From Candidatus Sumerlaeaceae bacterium (lineage in GTDB: Bacteria; Sumerlaeota; Sumerlaeia; Sumerlaeales; Sumerlaeaceae), in assembly GCA_019695055.1 (NCBI GenBank), contig JAIBAT010000081.1, positions 1 through 64,000 on the forward strand: 64,000 nucleotides of DNA. Direction: 5' to 3'. Made by a program: the position numbers and the translations under genes. Under the pieces are notes generated by a model, which saw only the letters and a list, made by a program, of their open reading frames with translations, was not told the DNA's origin and ran no database searches. Of this stretch, positions 44,133 through 53,534 are shown piece by piece (the first letter of the stretch is position 1; each line of letters begins with the position of its first letter).

Positions 44133-45536
44133 ATGACGACTCAAAGTTTGAACACGCAAACTGCGAGAAACCTTGCGAACACAACCAAAACCCCGCCTCA
44201 GATGGCAGCCATCACGCCAAGGTGGCTTCTGCGATTTCTCCCGTGGGTAAATGTTGAATCTGGAACCTATCGTGTTAACCGGGTGCGCGTGGTCAGCCAG
44301 CGCGCTGGCCGGGTTCCCATCATTTATGATGCCGAACGGACTGAGGTTTACCCGGAGGGATTGACGGTGATCCCCCTTTTTGCAGATACGCCCGAGGACT
44401 TCCGCCTGGCCTTGCGCGAGAGTTTCACGGCGGAGACCTTTGAACGTGGCAAATTGATCGTTGAAGAAGGGAAGCCGAGCGACAAACTCTATATTGTTTC
44501 CCGCGGCAAGGCGGACGTATTCCTGGGTGGAGAATACGGCGAAACTCTTCGGAAAAGGGTCGCTGTGTCCGGAGATTACTTCGGCGCCGAGCAGCTTTTC
44601 GTGGACGGCAGGTCTCCAATCTCCGTAAAGGCAATGACCGCCTGCTCCGTGCTGGTGCTGACTAAAAAGTCCCTCAAGAAGGCCCTGGATAAATTCCCCG
44701 GAATCCGTGCTGAATTTGAAAAGTCCGCCAAGGACAAGATCAAGCAATGCGGTTACGGGAAACCCGGCTGGGGAACCAACTCCCTGCAAATGCAGGCCGG
44801 TCATGAGGGTGAGCCGGAACTGCCGGAAATGTTTGTAGATTATGACGCGCGTCCCCGCGAGTATCCGCTCAGCCTGGTGCAGACCATTGTCCGTTTGCAC
44901 ACCCGTGTATCAGACCTCTACAATGTACCCATAAATCAGCTCCGCGAGCAGGTGCGTTTAACCATTGAGGGCATGAAGGAGGCGCAGGAATGGCAGATGA
45001 TCAACAATGCGGAGTTTGGCCTGCTCCGATCGGCCCACAGCTCCATGCGCATTCCCTCCCGAAAGGGCCCTCCGACCCCGGATGATCTCGATGATCTGCT
45101 GTCGCTGGTTTGGAAAAAGCCCAGTTTCTTTCTGGCGCATCCCGAGGCCGCTGCCGCGTTTGGGCGGGAATGCACCCGGCGCGGTGTTCCGCCTCCCACC
45201 GTTCAAATGCATGGCGCATCGTTCCTGACGTGGCGGGGTGTGCCGATCGTCCCATGTGACAAGCTGGAACTAACGGATAATCCGGATGCTCCCGGACGGC
45301 GGACCAACATTCTCCTTGTTCGCGCAGGCGAGGCCGAGCAGGGAGTGGTCGGTCTTCATCAGTTGAATGTGCCCAATGAAGTCCAGCCAAGCCTCTCCAT
45401 GAGGACCATGGGAGTGGACCGCAAGGCCATCGCCTCATATCTGCTCTCGCTTTACTTCTCCTGTGCGGCCCTTGTGGATGACTCCCTTGGGGTTTTGGAA
45501 AACGTGCAGGTCGATTATTACCATGACTATGCGTGA
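44133..45536 (+). CDS. Family 2 encapsulin shell protein with inserted cyclic-nucleotide-binding-like domain (2B type)
   Basis: 467 residues. The N-terminal arm carries the family 2 hallmark T-P-R-W-L-L-R-F-L-P-W-V (28-39), then Y-R-V-N-R. Residues about 78-205 form a cNMP-binding/CRP-like domain, with F-E-R-G-K-L-I-V-E-E-G-K-P-S-D-K-L-Y (103-120) and a phosphate-cassette region F-G-A-E-Q-L-F-V-D-G-R (150-160). Residues about 235-467 match the HK97-fold part, with Y-P-L-S-L-V-Q, D-L-Y-N-V-P and W-R-G-V-P-I-V-P-C-D-K-L. Such proteins self-assemble into protein shells in the cytosol. The ATG at 44133 is preceded by aggag; the in-frame GTG at 44103 is less likely. Its 3' end overlaps the cysteine desulfurase gene by 14 bases, so that enzyme is the likely cargo. 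Confidence 0.93.
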   Translation: MTTQSLNTQTARNLANTTKTPPQMAAITPRWLLRFLPWVNVESGTYRVNRVRVVSQRAGRVPIIYDAERTEVYPEGLTVIPLFADTPEDFRLALRESFTAETFERGKLIVEEGKPSDKLYIVSRGKADVFLGGEYGETLRKRVAVSGDYFGAEQLFVDGRSPISVKAMTACSVLVLTKKSLKKALDKFPGIRAEFEKSAKDKIKQCGYGKPGWGTNSLQMQAGHEGEPELPEMFVDYDARPREYPLSLVQTIVRLHTRVSDLYNVPINQLREQVRLTIEGMKEAQEWQMINNAEFGLLRSAHSSMRIPSRKGPPTPDDLDDLLSLVWKKPSFFLAHPEAAAAFGRECTRRGVPPPTVQMHGASFLTWRGVPIVPCDKLELTDNPDAPGRRTNILLVRAGEAEQGVVGLHQLNVPNEVQPSLSMRTMGVDRKAIASYLLSLYFSCAALVDDSLGVLENVQVDYYHDYA

Positions 45537-47199
45537 GATCCCGGGCGACGCGGAAAGCGCCGCCCCTGCGGCAATGGCCGAACAGGCACTGCCGGATTTC
45601 TCCAATCCCCAGGCGGCACTGGATTTTTTTCGCACGGCCGCTGGTGACGGCAACGCACCGTTTGGGGAAGGGGTGCCACCTGGATCAACTACGTTCGCTT
45701 CCCAATTTCCCGCCGTGATGCATGGCGGGGATGGCGAAGCCCTTGCGCAGGAACTGCGCGCAATGCTGCGCGCCGATCCGTCGATGGTACCATCCATCGG
45801 TCCCTCGTGGCAACCACCGTCCGCCGGACAGCCACCACTGGAGATAGGAAACAGCCTGCTGGATGGTGTCGGGGATGTCCCCAGGGGACTTGCCATGCCG
45901 CTTACCCCGGGAAATCTCACGACCCGGTATGCGCCCAATTCCTCAGACAGCGATCCGGCTTCTGCGTCAGTATCACCAGCCCAGGCCGGGTTTGACGTTG
46001 CCGCGGTCCGGCGGGATTTTCCCGCACTTCACCAGCAGGTCAATGGCAAGCCCCTCATCTGGCTCGACAATGCCGCCACGACCCACAAACCCCAGTGCGT
46101 CATCGATGCCGTCTCACAGTTTTTTGCCCGCGATAACTCAAACATCCATCGCGCAGCCCATACGCTGGCTGCGCGTGCCACCGATGCCTACGAGACCGCC
46201 CGCCAGAAAGTGCAGGTGTTTCTTGGGGCCGCCTCCCCCAATGAAGTTGTATTCACGCGCGGTACCACCGAGGCCATAAATCTGGTTGCCCAGACGTATG
46301 GCCGCCAACACGTGGCCGCGGGCGACGAGATTCTCATTACCACGCTCGAGCACCATGCCAACATTGTGCCCTGGCAGATGCTCGCCCAGGAGAAGAACGC
46401 CATACTTCGTGTGGTTCCCATCACCGAAGCCGGAGATGTCAGCCTGGCCGATGTGGCGGCAAACCTGAGCCGCCGAACCAGGATCGTCGCCATCAGCCAC
46501 GTTTCGAATGTTTTGGGAACGGTCCTCCCCGTCTCACAGATTGCTGCCCTTGCCCACACCGTCGGAGCCGTCGTGCTCGTGGATGGGGCGCAGGCTGTGG
46601 CCCATGTGCCCGTAAATGTCCGTATGATCGATGCGGACTTCTACGTATTTTCAGGGCACAAGATATTCGCCCCAACCGCAGTCGGTGTCCTATACGGACG
46701 AGAGCAACTCCTGCGGGAAATGCCCCCGTGGCAGGGGGGCGGCAACATGATCGACACAGTCACCTTCGAGAAGACCACCTACAGCCCTCCACCTGCCAAG
46801 TTTGAGGCGGGAACCGGCGTCCTGGCCGAGGCTGTTGGCTTGGGAGCTGCATTGGAATACCTTGGCCGGATCGGCATGGAGTCACTGGCCGCCTATGAAC
46901 ACTATCTGGCGGATTACGGCATGGCGGTTTTATCCACCATTCCAGGGTTGAGGATGATTGGTACTGTACCTGGGAAAGTGGGAGTATTTTCTTTCGTAAT
47001 GGATGGGGTCCCTGCCACCGAAGTAGGGCAGCTGCTAGACCTTGAGGGGATTGCCGTCCGGTCCGGCCACCACTGTGCTCAGCCGACCATGGCGCGTTAT
47101 GGTGTACCGGCCACCGTGCGACCATCGGTGGCCTTTTACAATACGACAGCCGAAATCGACAAATTGGCCGAGGTCGTTCGTAATATAAAGGTTCATTGA
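45523..47199 (+). CDS. SufS-type cysteine desulfurase with disordered N-terminal extension; probable encapsulin cargo
   Basis: 558 residues. The catalytic part (157-558) is a class-V aminotransferase-fold PLP enzyme that removes sulfur from cysteine as a protein-bound persulfide. The PLP lysine is K380 in S-G-H-K-I-F-A, the catalytic Cys is C518 in R-S-G-H-H-C-A-Q-P, and T-L-E-H-H-A-N-I-V-P-W and F-E-A-G-T are intact. Residues 1-156 form an extra segment rich in Ala, Pro, Gly and Ser, with helical islands such as N-P-Q-A-A-L-D-F-F and A-L-A-Q-E-L-R-A-M-L. Ordinary SufS lacks it; cargo desulfurases of family 2 encapsulins carry comparable extensions for loading. ATG at 45523 lies within the encapsulin gene, a translationally coupled start. 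It converges with the next gene, overlapping it by 7 bases. Confidence 0.93.
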   Translation: MTMREIPGDAESAAPAAMAEQALPDFSNPQAALDFFRTAAGDGNAPFGEGVPPGSTTFASQFPAVMHGGDGEALAQELRAMLRADPSMVPSIGPSWQPPSAGQPPLEIGNSLLDGVGDVPRGLAMPLTPGNLTTRYAPNSSDSDPASASVSPAQAGFDVAAVRRDFPALHQQVNGKPLIWLDNAATTHKPQCVIDAVSQFFARDNSNIHRAAHTLAARATDAYETARQKVQVFLGAASPNEVVFTRGTTEAINLVAQTYGRQHVAAGDEILITTLEHHANIVPWQMLAQEKNAILRVVPITEAGDVSLADVAANLSRRTRIVAISHVSNVLGTVLPVSQIAALAHTVGAVVLVDGAQAVAHVPVNVRMIDADFYVFSGHKIFAPTAVGVLYGREQLLREMPPWQGGGNMIDTVTFEKTTYSPPPAKFEAGTGVLAEAVGLGAALEYLGRIGMESLAAYEHYLADYGMAVLSTIPGLRMIGTVPGKVGVFSFVMDGVPATEVGQLLDLEGIAVRSGHHCAQPTMARYGVPATVRPSVAFYNTTAEIDKLAEVVRNIKVH

Positions 47200-48668
47200 T
47201 CGCTCTTCTTGGTCACCATGATTTCGCGAATCTCCAGTCCCTCGGGTCCCGGGATGGCGCGCCCCCGGCCAAACCCCGCGACCTTCTCCCGCATGGCGAT
47301 CTCACCCGGCTGGAGCGCCAGAGGGAAATTTTTCTGCGTAACCATCCAAACGGGGAAACTCACGAACCGCCCCCGGTCCGCCGCAAAATCATCGGCCCGG
47401 TACGTCGGCAACGGTTTCTCCAGATAGCGATTGGCCACAATCCGGTTGTAATGCGGATAAAACAGCACCCGTGGCGTCACACCGCTGGCCGTCAAGACCC
47501 TCGCGAACTCTCTCCAATCCGTTTTCCGGGCTGTCCGAAACTGATGCACAATTCCAGCAACGCAGATCGCGCCCCAGGCAGCCGCGAGAACCGCGCCCCG
47601 ACGGCCCGTCACACCAACGCCAACGAAAGCCAGCATCGGCGGCAGCACAAGGAGGGAAAATCGCCCCGGGAAATAGAAATGTTTGCCCAGGACCGGCGAC
47701 GGCAGGTAGACTATCAATACCGGCAGCGCCACAAGCCCCAACAGGCACCCCAGCACCCGCTTCCTTCCCGCATCCTGCTCCCTCATCATCCCGCTGACCA
47801 CCACCGCCGCAAGCCCCAGGAAAACCATGAACGCGAGTGCTGTCAGAATCGCCGAAAACGAACCAAGTCCGTAGGGAAAATCCACCACCGGAAAGCCGGC
47901 AACCCGCAGGAACTCCGGCCTCGGCATCCATTGCACATTGTCGAGTCGCAGGCCCCCGTTCCGCAGGAAAAGCGCCGATAACCACGGCGCCAATAGTACG
48001 GTGCCCAGCAGATACCCTCCCGCCAACTGTGCCACCGCCGTCCAGCGTCTCGATCGCACCAACAGGGGCAACCCGATGATCCCGTGGGTTGCGATAACCG
48101 CTGCCGCCAGGTAATGGCTCAGCATCGCGCCCGCGCTGGCAATTCCGTAACCCGCTGCAATCAGCCAACCCCTCCGCCGGCCCGGTTCCGCCGCCATCCA
48201 CTGCATCCAGGCCCACGTCGCCAGCGTGCACAGCGCACCCGCTTGCCCATACGGCCGCGCCTCACGCGCATAGTAGATATCCAGCGGCGCCAGTGCCCCC
48301 AGCGCCAGCGCCATCAGCCCCGCCCGGCGCCCGCCGAACTGGCTGGCCATCCCCCACAGCGCGGCCAACCCCGCAACACTCCACAGCGCACCATACGCCC
48401 GCAGCGCGCCATCCCCGGTCCCCGCAATCTTTCTCCAGACAGCCAGCGCAGCAAAATACAGCGGGGGAGTGGCATCCCCCAGATTCGCCCGGCACGCATC
48501 CATCGCGCTCCCGCGCGTGTAAAGTTCCGTCGCCGCCTCATCAAACCAAAGCGATTCCCACCCCAGGTGGAAAAACCGCGGCAGACACGCCACCGCAAAG
48601 ACCAACGCAACAGCCCAGCCCCAATTCGTCGAACGCGACGTCCCCGCGAGTTTGTCCGTTTCATCCAT
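47193..48668 (-). CDS. GT39/ArnT-like membrane glycosyltransferase
   Basis: 491 residues with about 11 membrane helices. The first periplasmic loop has the GT-C motif W-F-D-E-A (D-E pair) after the first helix, followed by D-A-T-P-P-L-Y-F, and the R-E-A-R-P-Y-G signature lies near residue 130. Such enzymes (PMT/ArnT family) move a sugar from a polyprenyl-phosphate donor to lipid A, proteins or polymers on the outer face of the inner membrane. Start: ATG at 48668 is chosen; an in-frame TTG at 48710 is possible, and neither has a clear ribosome site. The acceptor is unknown. Confidence 0.87.
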   Translation of the reverse strand: MDETDKLAGTSRSTNWGWAVALVFAVACLPRFFHLGWESLWFDEAATELYTRGSAMDACRANLGDATPPLYFAALAVWRKIAGTGDGALRAYGALWSVAGLAALWGMASQFGGRRAGLMALALGALAPLDIYYAREARPYGQAGALCTLATWAWMQWMAAEPGRRRGWLIAAGYGIASAGAMLSHYLAAAVIATHGIIGLPLLVRSRRWTAVAQLAGGYLLGTVLLAPWLSALFLRNGGLRLDNVQWMPRPEFLRVAGFPVVDFPYGLGSFSAILTALAFMVFLGLAAVVVSGMMREQDAGRKRVLGCLLGLVALPVLIVYLPSPVLGKHFYFPGRFSLLVLPPMLAFVGVGVTGRRGAVLAAAWGAICVAGIVHQFRTARKTDWREFARVLTASGVTPRVLFYPHYNRIVANRYLEKPLPTYRADDFAADRGRFVSFPVWMVTQKNFPLALQPGEIAMREKVAGFGRGRAIPGPEGLEIREIMVTKKSDQ

Positions 48669-48746
48669 CAGGGGAAACGTGTGTCCTTCATACCCCGTCG
48701 CGCCAATCAAAAAAACGCACCGGCAAACCCTCCCGCGGGGGCCCCG

Positions 48747-51700
48747 TCATTTCCCCCCGCCGGAAATCACCGACTCGCGCTCCGTGTCACTGTGCGCAAT
48801 AATCGGAACCGCCACACTGATGGTGCCTCCGGCAGCCAGCGTCGCCGTGGCAGTGTAGTTCCCCGGCACCAGGCCCCTCGCTGCAAAGGCGCCATTCTTG
48901 TCGGTCTTGCCATCCCGGGGTTTCTCCACGGAGCTGCCATCGTCCGGAGTCAGCTTCACGGCAAGCCCCACCGCCGGAGAGTTGTCCTCGTTACGGATCG
49001 TCCATTTCATGGAACCGGCCTCGTACAGCACGTCATCGATCTTCTCCGTCTTGCCCGACGAGATCTCAACCGTGTGGGAGTTTGCTGAGAACCCAAACGC
49101 ACTGACCTCCACCTGATAGGTAGCCGGCGGGATGTTTGTGATGGTCATGATACCATCGTCTCCGCGCCGGGCCGTGTGCCGAATCTGACCCTCTGGCCCG
49201 ACCAGATAACACCAGGCGGACGGAACAGGCTGGCCGTTTGACAGGTTTAGGGCCGTTGAAACCAGTGTGCCTCCGTTGGCTTCCAGCACGAGCCTGACCG
49301 GCGGGTGCTCGCTTCCCTCTACAACATTGACCGTTGTGGCTGGGCTCAGCCCTATGCCCTCCTTGCTGGCGCTTACAGCGTAGCTCCCGGCGGTAATGGA
49401 CTCAAAAATAAATCTTCCATCGTCACCCGACCTGGAGCTGTTGATCCTCCTGCCAAGGTTTATGTCGTCCGCCACGCCTTGCGGGTTCGCAGCCACAGAG
49501 ACAATTGCACCGGCCACCCCCGCACCAGATGAATCGACAACTATACCTGAAAGTTGTCCTGTCTGCACAGTCAGGGTGATTTCGGTCGTCTTCTCCGCTT
49601 CTACATCCACCAAGGTTTGCGCGTTCCCATACCCGACACTGCCGACATAAACCAACCATTTTCCCGGAGCCAGATTTTCAAATTTCGCGATACCCTCCAT
49701 ATTGCAGGCTTTGGACGAAGCTGACAGATTGCCCGTTTGCCGTGGGGTCATGGTAACTCTTGAGTACGGCACCGGTTTTCCGCTTCGCATTACCGTGGCA
49801 TTCAGTTGTCCCGTCCCAACTCTAAGTGTTACCTGTTTCGTTTCCCCGGAAGTAATAAGGACAGTGGTTATTACGCCCTTTGTCGGGCATTCCAGTCGGC
49901 AGGACCCGGGCTGCAGGTTCTCAAACCGAAAGCTCCCGGTGGCATCCGTTTTAGCCTGGCGTGGTTTTGCCTGATTCGTGGAAGAGTCCTGGGTGGCGAC
50001 CACCTGAACTTCAGGGACTGGTTGGTCCCCCGGCGATTGAAGCACTTTGCCTTCAAGGCTTCCCAAGACTGAGAGAACAATGTCCCCCACGTCGGCATCG
50101 AGTCCCGGCTCAACGGTTACATCCCGAGTTACAGGCGCAAGCTTCTCCCCGGGTTTTGCAACCACGGCGCCCGACGATGGCGGCACATTCGGAATCTGGA
50201 AGCGACCATCTGCGTCCGAGGTCGCCTTTCCTACGGACTCTCTATTTCCGTATTCTCGATAGTTTCTGTCATCGTAGTAGGAAACAGCAATTGAACCCAC
50301 CGGGTTCCCTTTGTTGTCCACGGTTCGCCCCACAACGGTGGTGGGTTGCCCCATTTTATACGTCTTTTCAACATTGCTGGAGTCTCGCTGATACATTGGT
50401 AGGGTTGTACGGAGTTTTGCATATCCCGGCGATTCAATGGTCATCCCACTTCCATTGTTCATGCGTTGATTCAGTTTTACGCTAAAAGTTCCGGGATGCT
50501 CCGCGTCCTTCTCCACTCCCTCAACGCCCGAAACGGTAAAATCAGCAATGGGCACATTGGTCTTGGCGTCTACCACATGCCCGACAAATTTGACTTCCTT
50601 TATTTCCTCCAACACGAAGTCGACATTGTCCTGATCCAACTGGACACCCACCTTGTTCCCACTGCGGACATCGGTCGGGACGTAGACGCCCATATTAAAG
50701 GTGCCGCCCTCTGCCAACTTTTCAATTCTATATCTTCCCTTCTCATCGGTCGTAGCGAATCCAGAGCTTGCCATTTCGGCCCCATTCATTCGCGTGGCAT
50801 ACACTTGGGCTCCCTTGACTGGGTTGCCACTCTTGTCCTTTACGGATCCCGCGATGTAGTGCCCCTTTCGAAGCGTCAGTTTCACATCGGTCTTCGCTTC
50901 GCCCGGCTTCAAATTGACGATCAAGGGCTTGCTTCCAGCCATCTGCTCTTTTGACGCCGAAAACTGCAAATCCCGACCGGATGGCAAATTGGGAATCGAA
51001 AAACTTCCGTCGGCCCCTGACTGAAGCCCTGTGACAACGCTGTCGAAAGCATTGCCCAATTCCGCGAAATCTGCAATCATCCAGCCGGAAACGGCGGCAT
51101 TGGCCACGGAATTGCCATCCGAGTCGACCACTGACCCAGCGATTGATCCAGCCCCAGGAATCTTCACGATTACACCCGTGACCGACTCATCCGCAATCTG
51201 GATGAGATCGGAAAGCCCCAGCGGCAGATTCGGCGCGCTTGCCTTTACACGGAGTTTACTGTTGGGGAGGACATTCAGCGTAAAGTCACCCCCGGGTTTG
51301 ATGGGGGCGCTTCGTCCAGACCCCGCATAATTGTCGGGCCTCCATGCGCTAACTGTTCCGCCAGGGACTGGAACCGCAGCGTCAGTCTGGACGATTCCCG
51401 ACACCGTGAGTGCCTTTTGGAGTCTTATTTCCGTATAAGCCTCAAACTTGTTTGGCTCGAAGCGTACCACTCCATTCCCGGATCGCTGATTCGACGACCT
51501 GTCCTGCAGGTACCCCTCCATCTCGGCAGTCAGAACGGCCGCCCCGCGGGCAAAAACGGACTCCAGTTTGAAACGACCATTGGCATCCGTCAGGGTCCCA
51601 CCCCTTGCATCGCCGGAAGGATTTGCCCGCCCGTGAAAGACTTTCACGCCGCCCAGCGGAGTACTCGTGGCTTTGTCACTGACGAGGCCCTCAACCGTGT

Positions 51701-52844
51701 AACCGCCATAAAGGAATAGCGAGACCCCGCTTGTCGTCTCTTTTTCCGCCAATCGGACAATGGGATAGGGCTCGTTTGACCTCTCATAAAAGAGCTCCAG
51801 GGGCTTCTTCTCAGGTTTGAGACCGAACTCACCGGCGGGCAAACGGTCGAATCTAAACACGCCCTTATCATCTGTTGTGGTGGTGCGTGGTTTCAAATCG
51901 GGCAGTGAGAATCTGTAACCGGGATTCAGAATCACAGACACCGTGGCGCTTGTGACGTTCTGATCGGTCTCCTTCTGGCGAACCGTTCCCTCGATGGCGC
52001 TTCCCGCCCGCGCCAGTTTCAAAACCAATCCCTCGACAGGTGCCGTCGCTTCCTGGCTGAGGAGCACGTAGTCCGGCTGATCGGCCACCAAAAGTAGGGA
52101 GCCGGACCCCATCTCATCGAGCGCGAACGTTCCATCTGCCGTGGAGGTCGTGAATTCGTTGACCGGGGAAAATAGGTCCCGGGCTTGGCTGGATGGGCCG
52201 GTGGGCAGTGCGGCAGTGGCGATGATCGGCGTGCCCGGCACCGGTTGATCTGTGTCATTCACAACTTTGCCAGTGATGCGGGCCGCAAGGTTTAGCGTGA
52301 ACGCCCTGATGATCTGCCGCGATGGCCCGAGCGTCTGGAATTGGGGCATATCCTCCCGCAAAATTACAGAAGTCTGGACGCCGATCAGGCCCGGTTTCCG
52401 AACAGAAATCGTGAACTCGGCACCCTCTGGCAGGGAAAGGGCGAAGGCACCCCTGTCATTGGTATCCGGACAGCTTACTGACGTCAGGTTATAACCGGCT
52501 GTCCGATAGTCCGTCTTCTGAACCTTGATATTCGCCCCGCCTACGGCTTGGCCTGTCTGATCCCGCACGGTTCCAAGGAATACTACTCGCGGGCTTGTCG
52601 ATCCCGGATCCACATCAAACGGTTTCAGCGTATCCGGCGACGAAGTGACGAGAGTTCCCCGATTACGGGTGGTGGGGGAGGGCTTGCCTTCGCCAAGCGA
52701 CGTGATTCGCGCCTTGTCCTTGGGATCGGCCCCCTTGTTTCGTCCGGAGGATTCCGCCGGCCGTCGCCCGCATCCAGCGGCCACCACCAGCGCCGTGATG
52801 ATGCAAACAGCCCAGCGAATTCTGGCGAATCTCCGACCCCTCAT
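48747..52844 (-). CDS. Large lipoprotein with about 14 carboxypeptidase-regulatory-like repeats
   Basis: 1365 residues. The signal peptide ends in a lipobox V-A-A-G-C (Cys about residue 24), so LspA would process it and the protein would be lipid-anchored. After a polar linker come about 14 transthyretin-like CarboxypepD-regulatory modules of about 80-95 residues, each opening with a strand like I-A-G-S-V-x-D-x-x-G-x-P-V-x-G-A-x-V and containing T-D-x-x-G-x-F-x-[FI]. No catalytic domain is visible. Such proteins are envelope scaffolds or bind carbohydrates and proteins. The ATG at 52844 has a ggag site upstream and leaves R-G-R-R-F before the hydrophobic core; the ATG six codons earlier is also possible. 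Confidence 0.88.
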   Translation of the reverse strand: MRGRRFARIRWAVCIITALVVAAGCGRRPAESSGRNKGADPKDKARITSLGEGKPSPTTRNRGTLVTSSPDTLKPFDVDPGSTSPRVVFLGTVRDQTGQAVGGANIKVQKTDYRTAGYNLTSVSCPDTNDRGAFALSLPEGAEFTISVRKPGLIGVQTSVILREDMPQFQTLGPSRQIIRAFTLNLAARITGKVVNDTDQPVPGTPIIATAALPTGPSSQARDLFSPVNEFTTSTADGTFALDEMGSGSLLLVADQPDYVLLSQEATAPVEGLVLKLARAGSAIEGTVRQKETDQNVTSATVSVILNPGYRFSLPDLKPRTTTTDDKGVFRFDRLPAGEFGLKPEKKPLELFYERSNEPYPIVRLAEKETTSGVSLFLYGGYTVEGLVSDKATSTPLGGVKVFHGRANPSGDARGGTLTDANGRFKLESVFARGAAVLTAEMEGYLQDRSSNQRSGNGVVRFEPNKFEAYTEIRLQKALTVSGIVQTDAAVPVPGGTVSAWRPDNYAGSGRSAPIKPGGDFTLNVLPNSKLRVKASAPNLPLGLSDLIQIADESVTGVIVKIPGAGSIAGSVVDSDGNSVANAAVSGWMIADFAELGNAFDSVVTGLQSGADGSFSIPNLPSGRDLQFSASKEQMAGSKPLIVNLKPGEAKTDVKLTLRKGHYIAGSVKDKSGNPVKGAQVYATRMNGAEMASSGFATTDEKGRYRIEKLAEGGTFNMGVYVPTDVRSGNKVGVQLDQDNVDFVLEEIKEVKFVGHVVDAKTNVPIADFTVSGVEGVEKDAEHPGTFSVKLNQRMNNGSGMTIESPGYAKLRTTLPMYQRDSSNVEKTYKMGQPTTVVGRTVDNKGNPVGSIAVSYYDDRNYREYGNRESVGKATSDADGRFQIPNVPPSSGAVVAKPGEKLAPVTRDVTVEPGLDADVGDIVLSVLGSLEGKVLQSPGDQPVPEVQVVATQDSSTNQAKPRQAKTDATGSFRFENLQPGSCRLECPTKGVITTVLITSGETKQVTLRVGTGQLNATVMRSGKPVPYSRVTMTPRQTGNLSASSKACNMEGIAKFENLAPGKWLVYVGSVGYGNAQTLVDVEAEKTTEITLTVQTGQLSGIVVDSSGAGVAGAIVSVAANPQGVADDINLGRRINSSRSGDDGRFIFESITAGSYAVSASKEGIGLSPATTVNVVEGSEHPPVRLVLEANGGTLVSTALNLSNGQPVPSAWCYLVGPEGQIRHTARRGDDGIMTITNIPPATYQVEVSAFGFSANSHTVEISSGKTEKIDDVLYEAGSMKWTIRNEDNSPAVGLAVKLTPDDGSSVEKPRDGKTDKNGAFAARGLVPGNYTATATLAAGGTISVAVPIIAHSDTERESVISGGGK

Positions 52845-52967
52845 TGAAGCCCGCTCCCTCACTCAGGTCAAGAACCCGTGACAAAATGACGCCATGCCAT
52901 TCGGACGGGCAACCGTTCAGCGTATGGTGGTTTCTGTCAATGCGTTTTGCGAGAAACGCCCTTTGAA

Positions 52968-53037
52968 CGGTCGGGGTGGGTTTAAGGGTCCACAAGGGTC
53001 TGCAAGGGGTCGTGGGGGAATAGGCAAAGCACTTTCA
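52968..53037 (+). repeat. Duplicated intergenic element, copy B
   Basis: Same orientation as copy A at 961-1030, with the 29-base core at 53000-53028 differing at one position. It is followed about 220 bases later by an interrupted C tract, as copy A is by its C23 run. Confidence 0.7.
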
Positions 53038-53259
53038 GCCATGTTAGGGTACCCCATCATGATAACCCGAACTGTTTTTCCTAACGCCAAGCCTAAAAGA
53101 GGCTCACCCGGCACCGGGAATCTCGACCTGAACGCACTTGCGCGCCACTTGGACCGATTTAAATTGAAAAATAATCTCAATTTAGCCGGATTTTTTTGTA
53201 GGCACACACAACTCATTTCAAAGGAGTTAGATGATAATTGAACCCAAAACAAAATCTCA

Positions 53260-53282
53260 CCCCCCCCTCCCCCTCCCCCCCC
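53260..53282 (+). repeat. Interrupted C-rich tract
   Basis: Three C runs of about 8, 5 and 8 bases separated by single T. It occupies the same relative place behind repeat copy B as the pure C tract at 1240-1262 does behind copy A. Confidence 0.8.
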
Positions 53283-53534
53283 GGCGCCATCGTTCGGGAA
53301 GACATCGGAGGACCATTTGGGATGGGCCATTCCACCTCGAACCCACGATCCTGCCCCTCAAAGGGAGGGAAATCGTTTGATGCAGGCCCCATCCACTCAA
53401 CCTCCCATTCCCATGAATGGACCAACCTCGAATTGGTTCTTTCCCTGCTCGGCATTAGCCGCTTGACTCACCCCCGGCGCTCCGATATGCCGCTCCGTTT
53501 TGTTTGCGATTCATTCTGTTTTGGGAGGACTTGA

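Larger units (their letters stand above)
52845..53534. other. 690-bp intergenic region with repeat element copy B and C-rich tract
   Basis: This is the longest gene-free stretch in the window. It holds copy B of the duplicated element (52968-53037), an A+T-rich part (53155-53235) and a C-rich tract (53260-53282). A 115-codon open frame at 52894-53241 has no recognisable family features and covers the repeat, so I do not call it. The ygeY promoter must lie near the right end. Confidence 0.7.

Noticed and set aside
52894-53241. 115-codon open frame in the long intergenic region before ygeY
   Set aside because: It covers repeat copy B, lacks homology I can recognise, and frames across repeat copy A give unrelated products. 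A non-coding reading is simpler.
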